DNA of 64,000 bases from Gemmatimonadaceae bacterium (GTDB taxonomy: Bacteria; Gemmatimonadota; Gemmatimonadetes; Gemmatimonadales; Gemmatimonadaceae): contig DASQFN010000106.1 of the NCBI GenBank assembly GCA_035633115.1, positions 62,001 through 126,000 on the forward strand, given 5' to 3'. The notes beneath the pieces are model-generated. The model was not told the origin of the DNA and ran no database searches. It saw only the letters and a program-made list of their open reading frames with translations. This document shows positions 34,773 to 42,863 of the stretch, piece by piece; positions within the stretch are counted from its first letter, which is position 1; each line of letters opens with the position of its first letter. Made by a program: the position numbers and the translations under genes.

Positions 34773-35744
34773 ATGGACGGTCTTTCCGTACCGATGCACG
34801 GTTTCAAGCTGCTCTGCGGGACCGGCAACAAGGGTCTTTCCGACGAGATTGCTGGAAGCCTCGATGTAGAGCGCACGAAACTGACCGTCAACAGGTTCGC
34901 CGACGGGGAGATCTTCGTTCGGATCGACGAGAACGTCCGCGGCAATGACGTCTTCATCGTTCAGCCGACGAATCCTCCGGCCGACAACATCATGGAGCTG
35001 CTCCTGCTCATCGATGCTGCCCGTCGGGCCTCGGCGGCCCGCATCACCTGCGTGATGCCGTATTACGGATACTCGAGGCAGGACCGAAAGGACCAGCCGA
35101 GGGTGGCGATCGGAGCGAAGCTGCTCGCGAACATGATCGTCACCGCTGGTGCCGACAGGGTACTGGGACTGGATTTTCATCAGCATCAGCTGCAGGGGTT
35201 CTTCGACGTTCCGGTCGATCACCTGTACGCTGCGCCGGTGTTCGTCTCGCACTACAGAAAGAAGCATCTGCACGATCTGGTCGTCGTCGCGCCCGATGTG
35301 GGCTCGGCGAAGATGGCACGGGGGTTCGCGAAGCGTCTGAACGGTTCGCTGGCCATCATCGACAAACGGCGCCCCCGGCCGAACGTAACTGAAGTGGTGA
35401 ACGTCGTCGGTGAAGTGGCAGGGCGCGATTGTCTGCTCACCGATGACATGATCGATACCGCCGGGACTGTCGCCGAAGCGTCATGCGCGCTGAAGGATCT
35501 GGGTGCGCGAGACGTCTACGTATGTGCGACACACGCCCTGCTCTCCGGCAAGGCCGTGGAGCGGCTCTCGGGGGCGCCGATCAAGGAGGTGACGGTGACC
35601 GATACCGTCGACATCCCGCAGGCGAAGCGATTCGATACGCTCACGGTGTTGTCGGTGGGCGAGCTTTTGTCGAAGGCAATCAGGTACATTCACAGCGAGC
35701 AGTCGGTGAGCTCGCTTTTCGAACAGCACGACGAGAGGACTTGA
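34773..35744 (+). CDS. prs: Ribose-phosphate pyrophosphokinase
   Basis: 323 residues. Makes PRPP from ribose-5-P and ATP. Landmarks are RFADGEIFVRI, YGYSRQDRKDQPR, the catalytic/flexible region VVVAPDVGSAKMA and the PRPP loop LLTDDMIDTAGTVAEA. Leads prs-rplY-pth-ychF, a common bacterial gene order. AAGG precedes the ATG at 34773. Confidence 0.96.
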   Translation: MDGLSVPMHGFKLLCGTGNKGLSDEIAGSLDVERTKLTVNRFADGEIFVRIDENVRGNDVFIVQPTNPPADNIMELLLLIDAARRASAARITCVMPYYGYSRQDRKDQPRVAIGAKLLANMIVTAGADRVLGLDFHQHQLQGFFDVPVDHLYAAPVFVSHYRKKHLHDLVVVAPDVGSAKMARGFAKRLNGSLAIIDKRRPRPNVTEVVNVVGEVAGRDCLLTDDMIDTAGTVAEASCALKDLGARDVYVCATHALLSGKAVERLSGAPIKEVTVTDTVDIPQAKRFDTLTVLSVGELLSKAIRYIHSEQSVSSLFEQHDERT

Positions 35745-35747
35745 CGC

Positions 35748-36416
35748 ATGGCTTCAGCACAACTTTCCGCGACGCCCCGTGAAGGAACGGGCAAGGGCGC
35801 GGCACGCACACTCCGCGCGCAGGGCCGCATCCCCGGTGTGATCTACGGTCACGGGCGCGAGCCGCTCTCACTCGCTATCGATACGCGCGAGCTGGAGAAG
35901 CTCCTGTCGCGAATCTCAGCCGAAAGCACGGTAATCGAGCTGTCCTTCGACGGCGGCAGCGCAAAGACCCTGATTCGCGAGATTCAGCGCCACCCGTTCA
36001 AGCGACAGATTCTGCACGTGGATTTTCAGGAGCTCGTAGCCGGAGAGAAAGTCACGGTCCGACTTCCGATTGTCCTGAATGGAATACCCGAGGGCGTTCG
36101 CGTTGACGGTGGAATTCTCGACCAGACGATGCGTGAGCTCGAAGTCGAGGTAGATCCGTCGAACATCCCGAGCCACGTGGAAGTGGATGTTCTGTCGCTG
36201 CGCATCGGTGACTCCATCCACGTTCGTGACCTCAAGCTCCCCGGCGGCGTCGAAGTCGTCGGCGAGCTGGACTCGTCGGTCTGCGTCGTGTCCGCTCCGA
36301 GAGCCGTGGTGGAGACGGTGGCGCCCGCCGAGGGCGAGGAAGTCGTTGTCGCCGAGCCCGAAGTGATCGGGAAGGCGAAGAAGGAAGAGGACGAGGAAGA
36401 AGCCGAAGAGAAGTAG
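35748..36416 (+). CDS. rplY: 50S ribosomal protein L25 (CTC form)
   Basis: 222 residues, the long TL5/CTC form. The N-terminal L25 domain (KGAARTLRAQGRIPGVIYG, HPFKRQILHVDFQEL) binds 5S rRNA. The C-terminal beta domain follows, and a Lys/Glu-rich tail ends the protein. Three bases after prs. Confidence 0.94.
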   Translation: MASAQLSATPREGTGKGAARTLRAQGRIPGVIYGHGREPLSLAIDTRELEKLLSRISAESTVIELSFDGGSAKTLIREIQRHPFKRQILHVDFQELVAGEKVTVRLPIVLNGIPEGVRVDGGILDQTMRELEVEVDPSNIPSHVEVDVLSLRIGDSIHVRDLKLPGGVEVVGELDSSVCVVSAPRAVVETVAPAEGEEVVVAEPEVIGKAKKEEDEEEAEEK

Positions 36417-36430
36417 CGGCGGGATAGCCC

Positions 36431-37024
36431 TTGAAGGTTATCCTCGGCCTGGGAAATCCCGGGCGACAGTACGAAGCAACGCGTCACAACGTCGGCTGGT
36501 GGCTGCTCGACCACCTCGCCGACGTTTGGCGTTTCGAAAGCTGGAAGCGCGACGGCGAGGCACTCGTCACTACATCGACTGTTCACGGCTCGCGCGTGCG
36601 CCTCGTAAAGCCGCTCACCTTCATGAACCTGAGCGGGCAGGTGCTTCGGAATTACCTGAGGCGTCCTTTCTGGTCTCCGTCGAAGGATCTGCTCGTGGTA
36701 GTGGACGAAGTCCAACTGCCGGTTGGTCGCTACCGGCTGAGAGCACGGGGGAGCGCGGGGGGTCACAACGGTCTCCGCAGCGTAGAGAGTGCAATCGGAA
36801 ATCAGGAATACCCGCGCCTGCGCATTGGTGTCGGTCCGAGTGAAGAACGCCGCGGCTATTACAGCGACCTCGCCGAGTTCGTGCTCGCCCCGTTCGCCCG
36901 CGACGAGCGCAATGACATCGTTGCGCTGATGCCGGACCTCGAGGAGGCGGTGGACACCTGGCTGCGCGAGGGAATCGAGCGCGCCATGAACGCGCACAAT
37001 CGCCAGGCAAAGGAATCGGAGTAG
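36431..37024 (+). CDS. pth: Peptidyl-tRNA hydrolase
   Basis: 197 residues from TTG 36431, giving the exact family start MKVILGLGNPG. The catalytic His is in TRHNVGWW (about residue 20), with FMNLSG and GGHNGLRS as Asn/His landmarks. Frees tRNA from dropped-off peptidyl-tRNA. The TTG start may limit expression. Confidence 0.95.
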   Translation: MKVILGLGNPGRQYEATRHNVGWWLLDHLADVWRFESWKRDGEALVTTSTVHGSRVRLVKPLTFMNLSGQVLRNYLRRPFWSPSKDLLVVVDEVQLPVGRYRLRARGSAGGHNGLRSVESAIGNQEYPRLRIGVGPSEERRGYYSDLAEFVLAPFARDERNDIVALMPDLEEAVDTWLREGIERAMNAHNRQAKESE

Positions 37025-37027
37025 CCG

Positions 37028-38128
37028 ATGTTGAAGCTTGGGATTGTCGGACTGCCGAACGTCGGCAAGTCCACGTTGTTCAATGCGCTCACGGCCGCCA
37101 AAGCGGATGCATCCAATTATCCGTTCTGTACCGTCGAGCCCAACGTCGGGATGGTCGAGGTTCCCGACCCGCGACTCGATCGTTTGACGGGCATCGTAAA
37201 ACCAAAGCGGGCCGTCCCGGCCGTGGTGCAGTTCGTGGACATCGCCGGCCTCGTCAAAGGTGCAGCCGAAGGTGAGGGACTCGGCAACAAATTCCTCGCC
37301 AACATTCGCGAGACGGACGCGATCGTTCACGTCGTGCGATGCTTCGAGGATGAAGACGTCACGCACGTCATGGGCGCGGTGGATCCTGTTCGCGACCGCG
37401 AGGTGATCGAGTTCGAGCTTGCACTGTCCGATCTCGCGTCACTCGAGAAGCGATTGGACAAGACGCGTCGCTCGGCGCGCACAAGTGACAAGGAAGCTCT
37501 CGCAGAGCTGCCCGCTCTCGAGCGCGCGTACGAGTTCCTGAAGGACGGGCGCGGTCTGTGGGAAGCGAAGCTCTCGGACAGCGAGACGGCCGCGCTCGCG
37601 CCGCTCTCGCTCTTGACCACGAAGCCGGTGCTGTATGCAGCGAACGTCAGCGACACGGAGCTCACGGGCACTGAGGGTCCACATCTCAGTGCGCTGCGCG
37701 AGGCGGTCAAAGCGAGCGGTGAGCACGCCGAGGTGGTTCCCTTCTCCGCAAAGATCGAGGCCGAGCTGTCGGAGCTTCCGCCGGACGACCGCGCCGATTT
37801 CCTCGCGTCGCTCGGCGTCGAGTCGGCAGGGCTGGACCGTCTGATCCATGCTGGATATCACCTGCTCGGCCTGCAGACTTTCTTTACGGCCGGCGATCCC
37901 GAGGTGCGGGCATGGACGATTCATCAGGGAGACTCCGCGCCCCGCGCCGCCGGTGCGATTCACACGGATTTCGAGAGAGGCTTTATTCGAGCGGACACCG
38001 CGAGCTACGATGATTTCGTGGCGAACGACGGATGGAAAGGCGCCCGCGAAAGAGGATTTGTGCGCTCGGAGGGGAAGGAGTACGTCGTTCAGGATGGAGA
38101 CGTCATGCTCTTCCGATTCAACGTATAG
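37028..38128 (+). CDS. ychF: Redox-regulated ATPase YchF (Obg family)
   Basis: 366 residues. G1 is [11 protein letters not shown], switch [24 protein letters not shown], and the G4 position reads ANVSD, as expected for ATP-preferring YchF. The C-terminal TGS-like domain contains the [11 protein letters not shown] region. Acts on ribosomes or stress. The stop codon (38126-38128) directly abuts the outer edge of the inverted-repeat element. Confidence 0.95.
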   Translation: MLKLGIVGLPNVGKSTLFNALTAAKADASNYPFCTVEPNVGMVEVPDPRLDRLTGIVKPKRAVPAVVQFVDIAGLVKGAAEGEGLGNKFLANIRETDAIVHVVRCFEDEDVTHVMGAVDPVRDREVIEFELALSDLASLEKRLDKTRRSARTSDKEALAELPALERAYEFLKDGRGLWEAKLSDSETAALAPLSLLTTKPVLYAANVSDTELTGTEGPHLSALREAVKASGEHAEVVPFSAKIEAELSELPPDDRADFLASLGVESAGLDRLIHAGYHLLGLQTFFTAGDPEVRAWTIHQGDSAPRAAGAIHTDFERGFIRADTASYDDFVANDGWKGARERGFVRSEGKEYVVQDGDVMLFRFNV

Positions 38129-38140
38129 CGGACTGCGGAT

Positions 38141-38212
38141 TGCGGACCAACTGCTACTTCGGACTGCTGACTGACTGCGGATTGGGACACCTACTGCGAA
38201 TTGAGGACTAGC
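38141..38212 (+). repeat. Left terminal inverted repeat
   Basis: Outer end begins TGCGGACCAACTGCTACT and contains the core GACTGACTGCGGATTGGGAC. 92% identical to the inverted right arm. The first 47 bases differ at one position from the right arm of the small element near 39.9 kb. Confidence 0.85.
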
Positions 38213-38336
38213 GGCGAATCCGCAGTTGTCCGCAATTGTCCGAAGTCGTTCGGCGATGCATTGCCCGCGAAAGGCGTTGCTTGCGGAAGCAGCGGTAGGA
38301 TGCCGCTGCACCCAGTGCTCCGTTGCATCGTGGATC

Positions 38337-38747
38337 ATGTCGCACACAGTGCCAGTGACCGAGGAAGACGGGCGCGATCCGCTCTTACGCATGCGGGCAT
38401 ATCGACTCGCGATTGAGCTCCTCGAAGAGTCCTGGGCGGACGCGGAGAAACTGCGGGTCCACCAGGCTACGGAGAAAGTGTCCGGACAGCTCTATGCCGC
38501 CATTGGTTCAATTTCCGCAACACTCGGCGAGGGCTATTCGCGGAGCTCGGGTCGCGACCGCGCACGGGTTTTTGAGTATGCCCTTGGCTCGGCGCGAGAA
38601 AGCATGGTCTGGTACCGAGCGGCACGACCGATCCTCGGGCCTGAGCGAGTGCGCGCATGCCTAGATAAACTCGAGGAGATTCGCCGTCTGCTTCTGGCAA
38701 TTATCCCGCGCGAACGCGGCAGGCTGATCAGGCCCTCACGGCGTTGA
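38337..38747 (+). CDS. Four-helix-bundle protein (S23/IVS-encoded family)
   Basis: 136 residues from ATG 38337 (weak SD). After about 18 N-terminal residues, MRAYRLAIELLEESW begins helix 1. KVSGQLYAAIGSISATLGEGYSR is the family core, followed by RVFEYALGSARESMVWY and a final DKLEEIRRLLLAII helix. This is the four-helix-bundle family encoded by 23S rRNA intervening sequences and related to Avd of diversity-generating retroelements. Probably binds RNA or a nucleic-acid hairpin. It lies wholly inside the inverted repeats. Confidence 0.85.
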   Translation: MSHTVPVTEEDGRDPLLRMRAYRLAIELLEESWADAEKLRVHQATEKVSGQLYAAIGSISATLGEGYSRSSGRDRARVFEYALGSARESMVWYRAARPILGPERVRACLDKLEEIRRLLLAIIPRERGRLIRPSRR

Positions 38748-38801
38748 AATCAGATCTCGTCTTGTGGCACTGCGAACTATTGCGGACACGGCCCGCTTAC
38801 A

Positions 38802-38873
38802 GCTAGTCCTTAATTCGGAGTAGGTGTCCCAATCGGCAGTCGGTCAGCAGTCAGCAGTAGCAGTTGGTCCGCA
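38802..38873 (-). repeat. Right terminal inverted repeat
   Basis: Inverted copy of 38141-38212 with six substitutions. It lies between the four-helix-bundle gene and the end of the convergent DUF4198 gene. Confidence 0.85.
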
Positions 38874-38892
38874 CTCCGAAGCTGCGCTGCAT

Positions 38893-39729
38893 TTACCTGA
38901 TCTCGAAGGTTAGTGTCGCCCATTTGGATTCGTAGTCCAGAGCGGGCGTGCCGGCGGGGCGTGAAGCCGTATCGCGCGGAACGCGGACCATATTGATGAA
39001 CTTCACGTACCATTGGCCCCGATCGGTAATACGAATGCGCGCAACTCCTTCGGCGTCGGTGCGCACTCTCCGCTCCGCGAGGCGGCCGCCGCGCGATGGC
39101 CTCCCGCCTGAAACCACGAGTTGGTTCGCAACCGGCTTCCCGTCGACTAGCGCGCGGACGCGAAGCCAACCGCCGGCACGCGATCGATAAGGATTGTTCA
39201 GCGGAACCAGCTCAGCTGGATAGCCAAGCACATCGTCGAACTCGTCCGACCGGCGCGCGCCGGCCTGCAGTAAAGCCTTTACGTGCTTCGAGTACCGCTC
39301 AGTGGCTTTTGCCCCAAGCTCGCCGTCGCGGCGTCGCGCGGCGAGAACATCGGGGATCCCGTCGTGTTCCAGATATTCGTTAAAATCCTTTGCCTCGAGA
39401 GTGATCTCGCGCGGCAAGGTCGACGCGCCAACTACGTAGGTACCAGGCGCCCCGATTGGAACACTCAGTACGCTGGTGTCTCCGGTCGCTTGCCAAAGCG
39501 CCGTATCGACACGAGTCCTCCCCGTCGGTCCAAGCACGCTGACATCAGCGAGTCGACTCCGTGCGACAGCGTTCTCGCTGCTGCTGAAAGTGCCGTTGAG
39601 AACCCGGATCCTCGCAGTCGATTCAGGGCCAACGAAAAAACTTCCGAGGCGAAGAAAGAGATCGTGCGCGCTGAGTGAAGTTGCACTGACCACTAGCAGC
39701 AGCGCTGCGATAGCAATTCGAAGTCGCAT
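38893..39729 (-). CDS. DUF4198-type secreted protein
   Basis: 278 residues from ATG 39729 (or 281 from 39738). Signal peptide ending SLSAHDLFLR: the mature N-terminus begins with His-Asp, as in DUF4198 proteins, some of which are linked to metal uptake. Beta-rich throughout, with a C-terminal carboxypeptidase-regulatory-like part (VDGKPVANQLV...). It is flanked on both sides by members of the same inverted-repeat family. Confidence 0.75.
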   Translation of the reverse strand: MRLRIAIAALLLVVSATSLSAHDLFLRLGSFFVGPESTARIRVLNGTFSSSENAVARSRLADVSVLGPTGRTRVDTALWQATGDTSVLSVPIGAPGTYVVGASTLPREITLEAKDFNEYLEHDGIPDVLAARRRDGELGAKATERYSKHVKALLQAGARRSDEFDDVLGYPAELVPLNNPYRSRAGGWLRVRALVDGKPVANQLVVSGGRPSRGGRLAERRVRTDAEGVARIRITDRGQWYVKFINMVRVPRDTASRPAGTPALDYESKWATLTFEIR

Positions 39730-39775
39730 GACCCCCAACTTACTCCATCAGCCTCGCGTTCAACACCGTGTGTGG

Positions 39776-39929
39776 TGCGGACCAGCTGCTACTACGGCCT
39801 CCTGACTAATTCCGGATTGGGACACCTGCTACGGGTTGAGGAACACTTAAGGCCCGCGTTTCTCCGCAGCTCGCAGTTAGTCTCCCAATCCGCAGTCAGT
39901 CAGCAGTCCGTAGTAGCAGTTGGTCCGCA
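39776..39929. mobile_element. MITE-like miniature relative of the 38.1-38.9 kb element
   Basis: 154 bp, no gene. Left arm 39776-39823 and right arm 39882-39929 are inverted repeats with 41 of 48 positions identical. The right arm matches the left arm of the large element at 46 of the first 47 positions. The loop is 58 bp. Looks like an internally deleted copy. The rest of this 350-bp gap up to rpsF holds the rpsF leader. Confidence 0.7.
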
Positions 39930-40028
39930 ACCCGAAGTCCGGATCCACCTACCGTCTACCCTCTCCTTCGCCAACACGATAGCTTTAGACTCTCACTAAA
40001 ACGGCCATGCTGTCGGCCTTCATACCTT

Positions 40029-40055
40029 CCTCCCGCGCCGGCAACCAGCGGGGGG
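40029..40055 (+). promoter_or_regulatory. Hairpin in rpsF leader, possible S6:S18 autoregulatory site
   Basis: An 8-bp stem (40029-40036 with 40048-40055, one T-G pair) encloses an 11-nt loop containing CCGG, 33 bp before rpsF. S6:S18 leaders are known upstream of rpsF in many bacteria, with a conserved CCG in a bulge. The match here is structural and tentative. Confidence 0.3.
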
Positions 40056-40088
40056 CGGAAACAGGACCATAAGGAGGATTGCCCACCG

Positions 40089-40454
40089 ATGTCTCGGAAC
40101 TACGAGGCGGTCTACATCTTCGACTCCACGCTCGAGGATGCCGCCATCAACGACAAAATCACACGCTTCCACGGATTGCTCGGCGCGCCCGAGCAGCCGG
40201 AAGTGAACCACTGGGGCCGCCGGCAGCTCGCCTATTCAATCGGCCCCCGCGAGAACGGCTATTACGTCGTTTCCCGCTTCGCCGCCGAGCCTCGTGCCCT
40301 TCCGGAGTACGAGCGCGCACTGCGCCTCGATGACGGCCTCATCCGCTATCTCATTACCGTGCACGAGCACGAAGTCGGCGCTCCGGCGATGAGTGAGGAA
40401 GAGATCGCCCTCGCTGCGGCGCGGCGCGACGATGACGACGACGACGAGGACTAG
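40089..40454 (+). CDS. rpsF: 30S ribosomal protein S6
   Basis: 121 residues. [29 protein letters not shown] and [12 protein letters not shown] are S6 landmarks; the C-terminus ends in an acidic DDDDDED tail. A perfect AAGGAGG (40071-40077) precedes the ATG by 11 bases. First gene of the S6-S18-DUF2232-L9 operon. Confidence 0.96.
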   Translation: MSRNYEAVYIFDSTLEDAAINDKITRFHGLLGAPEQPEVNHWGRRQLAYSIGPRENGYYVVSRFAAEPRALPEYERALRLDDGLIRYLITVHEHEVGAPAMSEEEIALAAARRDDDDDDED

Positions 40455-40459
40455 ACATC

Positions 40460-40681
40460 ATGCGACGACCACAAAAAAGCTGTCCCTTCTGCGAAGGACG
40501 CGTCCGCTGGATCGACTACAAGGACGACCGGACACTCGGACGCTTCATCACCGATCAGGGGAAGATTCTCCCGAGCCGGCTCAGCGGGACGTGCGCCCGT
40601 CATCAGCGTCAGCTGTCGACAGCGATCAAGCGCGCCCGGTACCTCGCCCTGATACCGTACCTGAAGGGGCATACCGCGTAG
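40460..40681 (+). CDS. rpsR: 30S ribosomal protein S18
   Basis: 73 residues. [17 protein letters not shown] then [26 protein letters not shown] is the S18 pattern. The CPFC and C-x2-H residues suggest the zinc-binding (C+) form. Five bases after rpsF. Confidence 0.96.
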   Translation: MRRPQKSCPFCEGRVRWIDYKDDRTLGRFITDQGKILPSRLSGTCARHQRQLSTAIKRARYLALIPYLKGHTA

Positions 40682-40683
40682 CC

Positions 40684-41802
40684 ATGAGCGAGCCCGCCGC
40701 GACCGTCGCGGCCGCACCGCGAAAAGGGGGCTGGCGCCGGCTTGCGCTGGCAATCGTTCTCTTTCTCGCGGTTCCCCTCATCCCGCAGTTGCGGGTGATG
40801 CTCCCCATCGAGCAGACGGCGATGCTCCTCGTCGCCGTCATGGCGTCGTGCATGATTGTGGGCTGGCGGCAGGGTGGGAAGGCATCGCTCGCAATCATCT
40901 GGCTTGTGCTCGCGGCGGCACTGATCGCCTGGCCGGGCGCGTCGACCGCCGCCGACGCCAGCTCGGGGGCACGCGGCTGGGCTGTCACCGGCACGAACGG
41001 GTACGCTGCGCTCGCCCGAGGGTGGACTCTCATTCTCGCGGCGAGTTTCGGACTCGTCAGCCTTTTCGGGACGGGGAGGCCGTTTATCTCCCGCTCGCTC
41101 TCCACGCTCGCCGTCGCCGCCGGCCTCGCGTTTGTGCTCATCCTCCTCTCGCCGGGGGGGCCGACGCGCGTAGCAGGAACCATGGCCGTCGAGTACGCGC
41201 GGCGAAACGACGAGTCCATCGCGCAGATTCGCCTTGGCGCGGCCACCGAGCCGTGGAAACGGAGAGTCGACAGCTCGCCGGCGATACAACGGCTCAACGA
41301 CATGGCGGAGGATCAGCTTCGCGACATCCCCCGATGGTCGTCGCTCCTCGTCCCCGCGGTGCTCGCGCTGGAATCCCTTGTTGCACTGGCCCTGGGATGG
41401 TCGCTGTATCACCGGCTGAATCGAGCGCCAATCGGGCCACCACTAGGGCGACTGATGGATTTCCGCTTCAACGATCAGCTCGTCTGGGGAGTTGCTGTCG
41501 GAGCCTCGATCTATCTCCTGCCGGCGTTCGCGGAAGCGAAGAATGCAGGACTCAATATCCTCGTCTTCTTCGGATCTCTGTACATCCTTCGGGGACTGGG
41601 AATTCTTGGCTGGATATCAAAAGGCCGGGTCGGCAGGCTCGTATTTGCGATGGTCGGATCTTTCGTCCTCGCTGTGATCCTCGCCGATGCGCTCGGCTTT
41701 CTGATAAGTCCACTCTTCCCCATCGCCGCGCTGGCTTTCGCGCTGGGGCTCGGCGATACCTGGCTGGACTGGCGCGCGATGATTCAGCCCAAGACAGTCT
41801 GA
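40684..41802 (+). CDS. DUF2232 (YybS-like) membrane protein
   Basis: 372 residues from ATG 40684, with about 8-9 membrane segments and a soluble region near residues 165-215. A YybS-like DUF2232 protein between rpsR and rplI is a recurrent gene order. Function unknown. Two bases after rpsR. Confidence 0.8.
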   Translation: MSEPAATVAAAPRKGGWRRLALAIVLFLAVPLIPQLRVMLPIEQTAMLLVAVMASCMIVGWRQGGKASLAIIWLVLAAALIAWPGASTAADASSGARGWAVTGTNGYAALARGWTLILAASFGLVSLFGTGRPFISRSLSTLAVAAGLAFVLILLSPGGPTRVAGTMAVEYARRNDESIAQIRLGAATEPWKRRVDSSPAIQRLNDMAEDQLRDIPRWSSLLVPAVLALESLVALALGWSLYHRLNRAPIGPPLGRLMDFRFNDQLVWGVAVGASIYLLPAFAEAKNAGLNILVFFGSLYILRGLGILGWISKGRVGRLVFAMVGSFVLAVILADALGFLISPLFPIAALAFALGLGDTWLDWRAMIQPKTV

Positions 41803-41849
41803 CCGGTTATTTTTGATACTCTCAGCAGCTACCTAAACAGGAAACGATC

Positions 41850-42293
41850 ATGGAAGTCATTCTCCGCCAGGCAGTCGAGAAGCTCGGCCATCCCGGCGAC
41901 ATCGTGAAGGTCTCAGCGGGATACGCGCGCAACTATCTCCTTCCGCGCGGCGTTGCGTACGAAGCGACTCCGGGCAACAAGAAACGCATCGAGCGCGAGC
42001 GCCAGCGCCTCGAGGCTGCGGAAGACTCGCGACGCACCTCGGCACAGGGACTTGCCGAGAAGCTCGAGCAGGTGTCCGTCACCTTCTCCGCGCGCGTCGG
42101 TGAGGAAGGCAAGCTGTTCGGGTCGGTCACGACAGCCGACATCGCCCAGCAGCTGGGCGAGCAGGGTTACGAGATCGAGAAGCGCCAGATCGATCTCAAG
42201 GAGCCCATCAAGGCACTTGGCGTGTACCGTGTTCCGATCCGCCTGCACGCTGACGTACACCCCGAGATAAAGGTGTGGGTCATCAAGCAGTAG
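41850..42293 (+). CDS. rplI: 50S ribosomal protein L9
   Basis: 147 residues. MEVILRQAVEKLGHPGDIVKVSAGYARNYLLPRG is the rRNA-binding N-domain. A long helix leads to the C-domain (KLFGSVTTADIA, HADVHPEIKVWV). CAGGAAA serves as SD. Ends in an intrinsic terminator. Confidence 0.97.
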   Translation: MEVILRQAVEKLGHPGDIVKVSAGYARNYLLPRGVAYEATPGNKKRIERERQRLEAAEDSRRTSAQGLAEKLEQVSVTFSARVGEEGKLFGSVTTADIAQQLGEQGYEIEKRQIDLKEPIKALGVYRVPIRLHADVHPEIKVWVIKQ

Positions 42294-42316
42294 CGGGCCT
42301 GCAGGCTCCGTAGGCG

Positions 42317-42351
42317 AAGGGCCAGCCCGAGTGTTAGCGGCTGGCCCTTTC
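42317..42351 (+). terminator. Terminator of the rpsF-rplI operon
   Basis: AAGGGCCAGCC (42317-42327) pairs with GGCTGGCCCTT (42339-42349) across an 11-nt loop and runs into a short TTT. GC-rich 11-bp stem. Confidence 0.85.
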
Positions 42352-42472
42352 GTGTCTACGGGCTGGCGTGCGAAATGCGGAATTGCGTTCCTAACGGAAC
42401 TTTATTCCTCGCGGTATGATATTGTAGCATGCGGCGCGGCGAGCGCCGACACACAACTTTTCACGGAGCCGC

Positions 42473-42847
42473 ATGGCGACCTCGTTATCCCCCGCAACAC
42501 CCGCGCGCGAACCAGCGTTCGCACCGAAGCTCGCCGCAACACTATGCCAGGACATGAAAGCCAACGACGTCGTACTGCTGAACCTTCAGGGCGTCACAGA
42601 CATGACGGACTACTTCGTAATCGCGAGTGGCACGTCCGATACACACGTCCGGGCCATAGGGGAGCATCTGATTGCGGTGTTAAAGAAAGAGGGGATACGC
42701 GTGCACCATACGGAAGGGCTTCAGCAGGGACGATGGGTACTGCTCGATTTTGTGGATTTCGTCGTTCACATCTTCCACCCCACTCTCCGGTCGTTCTACC
42801 AGATCGAACGGCTTTGGAGCGACGCGGATGTTGTGGCAACCGACTAA
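42473..42847 (+). CDS. rsfS: Ribosomal silencing factor RsfS
   Basis: 124 residues. DMKANDVVLLNLQGVTDMTDYFVIASGTSDTHVRAI and WVLLDFVDFVVHIFHP are RsfS/Iojap landmarks. Binds L14 and blocks subunit joining on nutrient downshift. CGGAG precedes the ATG. The next gene starts 16 bp after its stop. Confidence 0.94.
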   Translation: MATSLSPATPAREPAFAPKLAATLCQDMKANDVVLLNLQGVTDMTDYFVIASGTSDTHVRAIGEHLIAVLKKEGIRVHHTEGLQQGRWVLLDFVDFVVHIFHPTLRSFYQIERLWSDADVVATD

Positions 42848-42863
42848 ACGGACGGGTACAACA

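Larger units (their letters stand above)
38141..38873. mobile_element. Putative IVS-like mobile element with 72-bp terminal inverted repeats
   Basis: A 733-bp unit: left arm 38141-38212 and right arm 38802-38873 are inverted repeats with 66 of 72 positions identical and no gaps. The interior holds one gene, for a four-helix-bundle protein. The weaker flanks (38129-38140 and 38874-38885) also resemble each other when inverted. No transposase is present. The arrangement (hairpin arms around an S23-type gene) is that of 23S rRNA intervening sequences, but the site is intergenic, after ychF. Confidence 0.7.

Noticed and set aside
36026-37366. 446-codon open frame on the minus strand across rplY, pth and ychF
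   Set aside because: It is antisense to three well-identified genes, has no family resemblance and crosses gene borders; GC-rich codon bias creates such frames.
38126-38336. Long N-terminal extension of the four-helix-bundle protein from 38226
   Set aside because: The extension is Cys/Arg-rich, lacks family features and is translated from the repeat-adjacent leader; ATG 38337 fits the family length.
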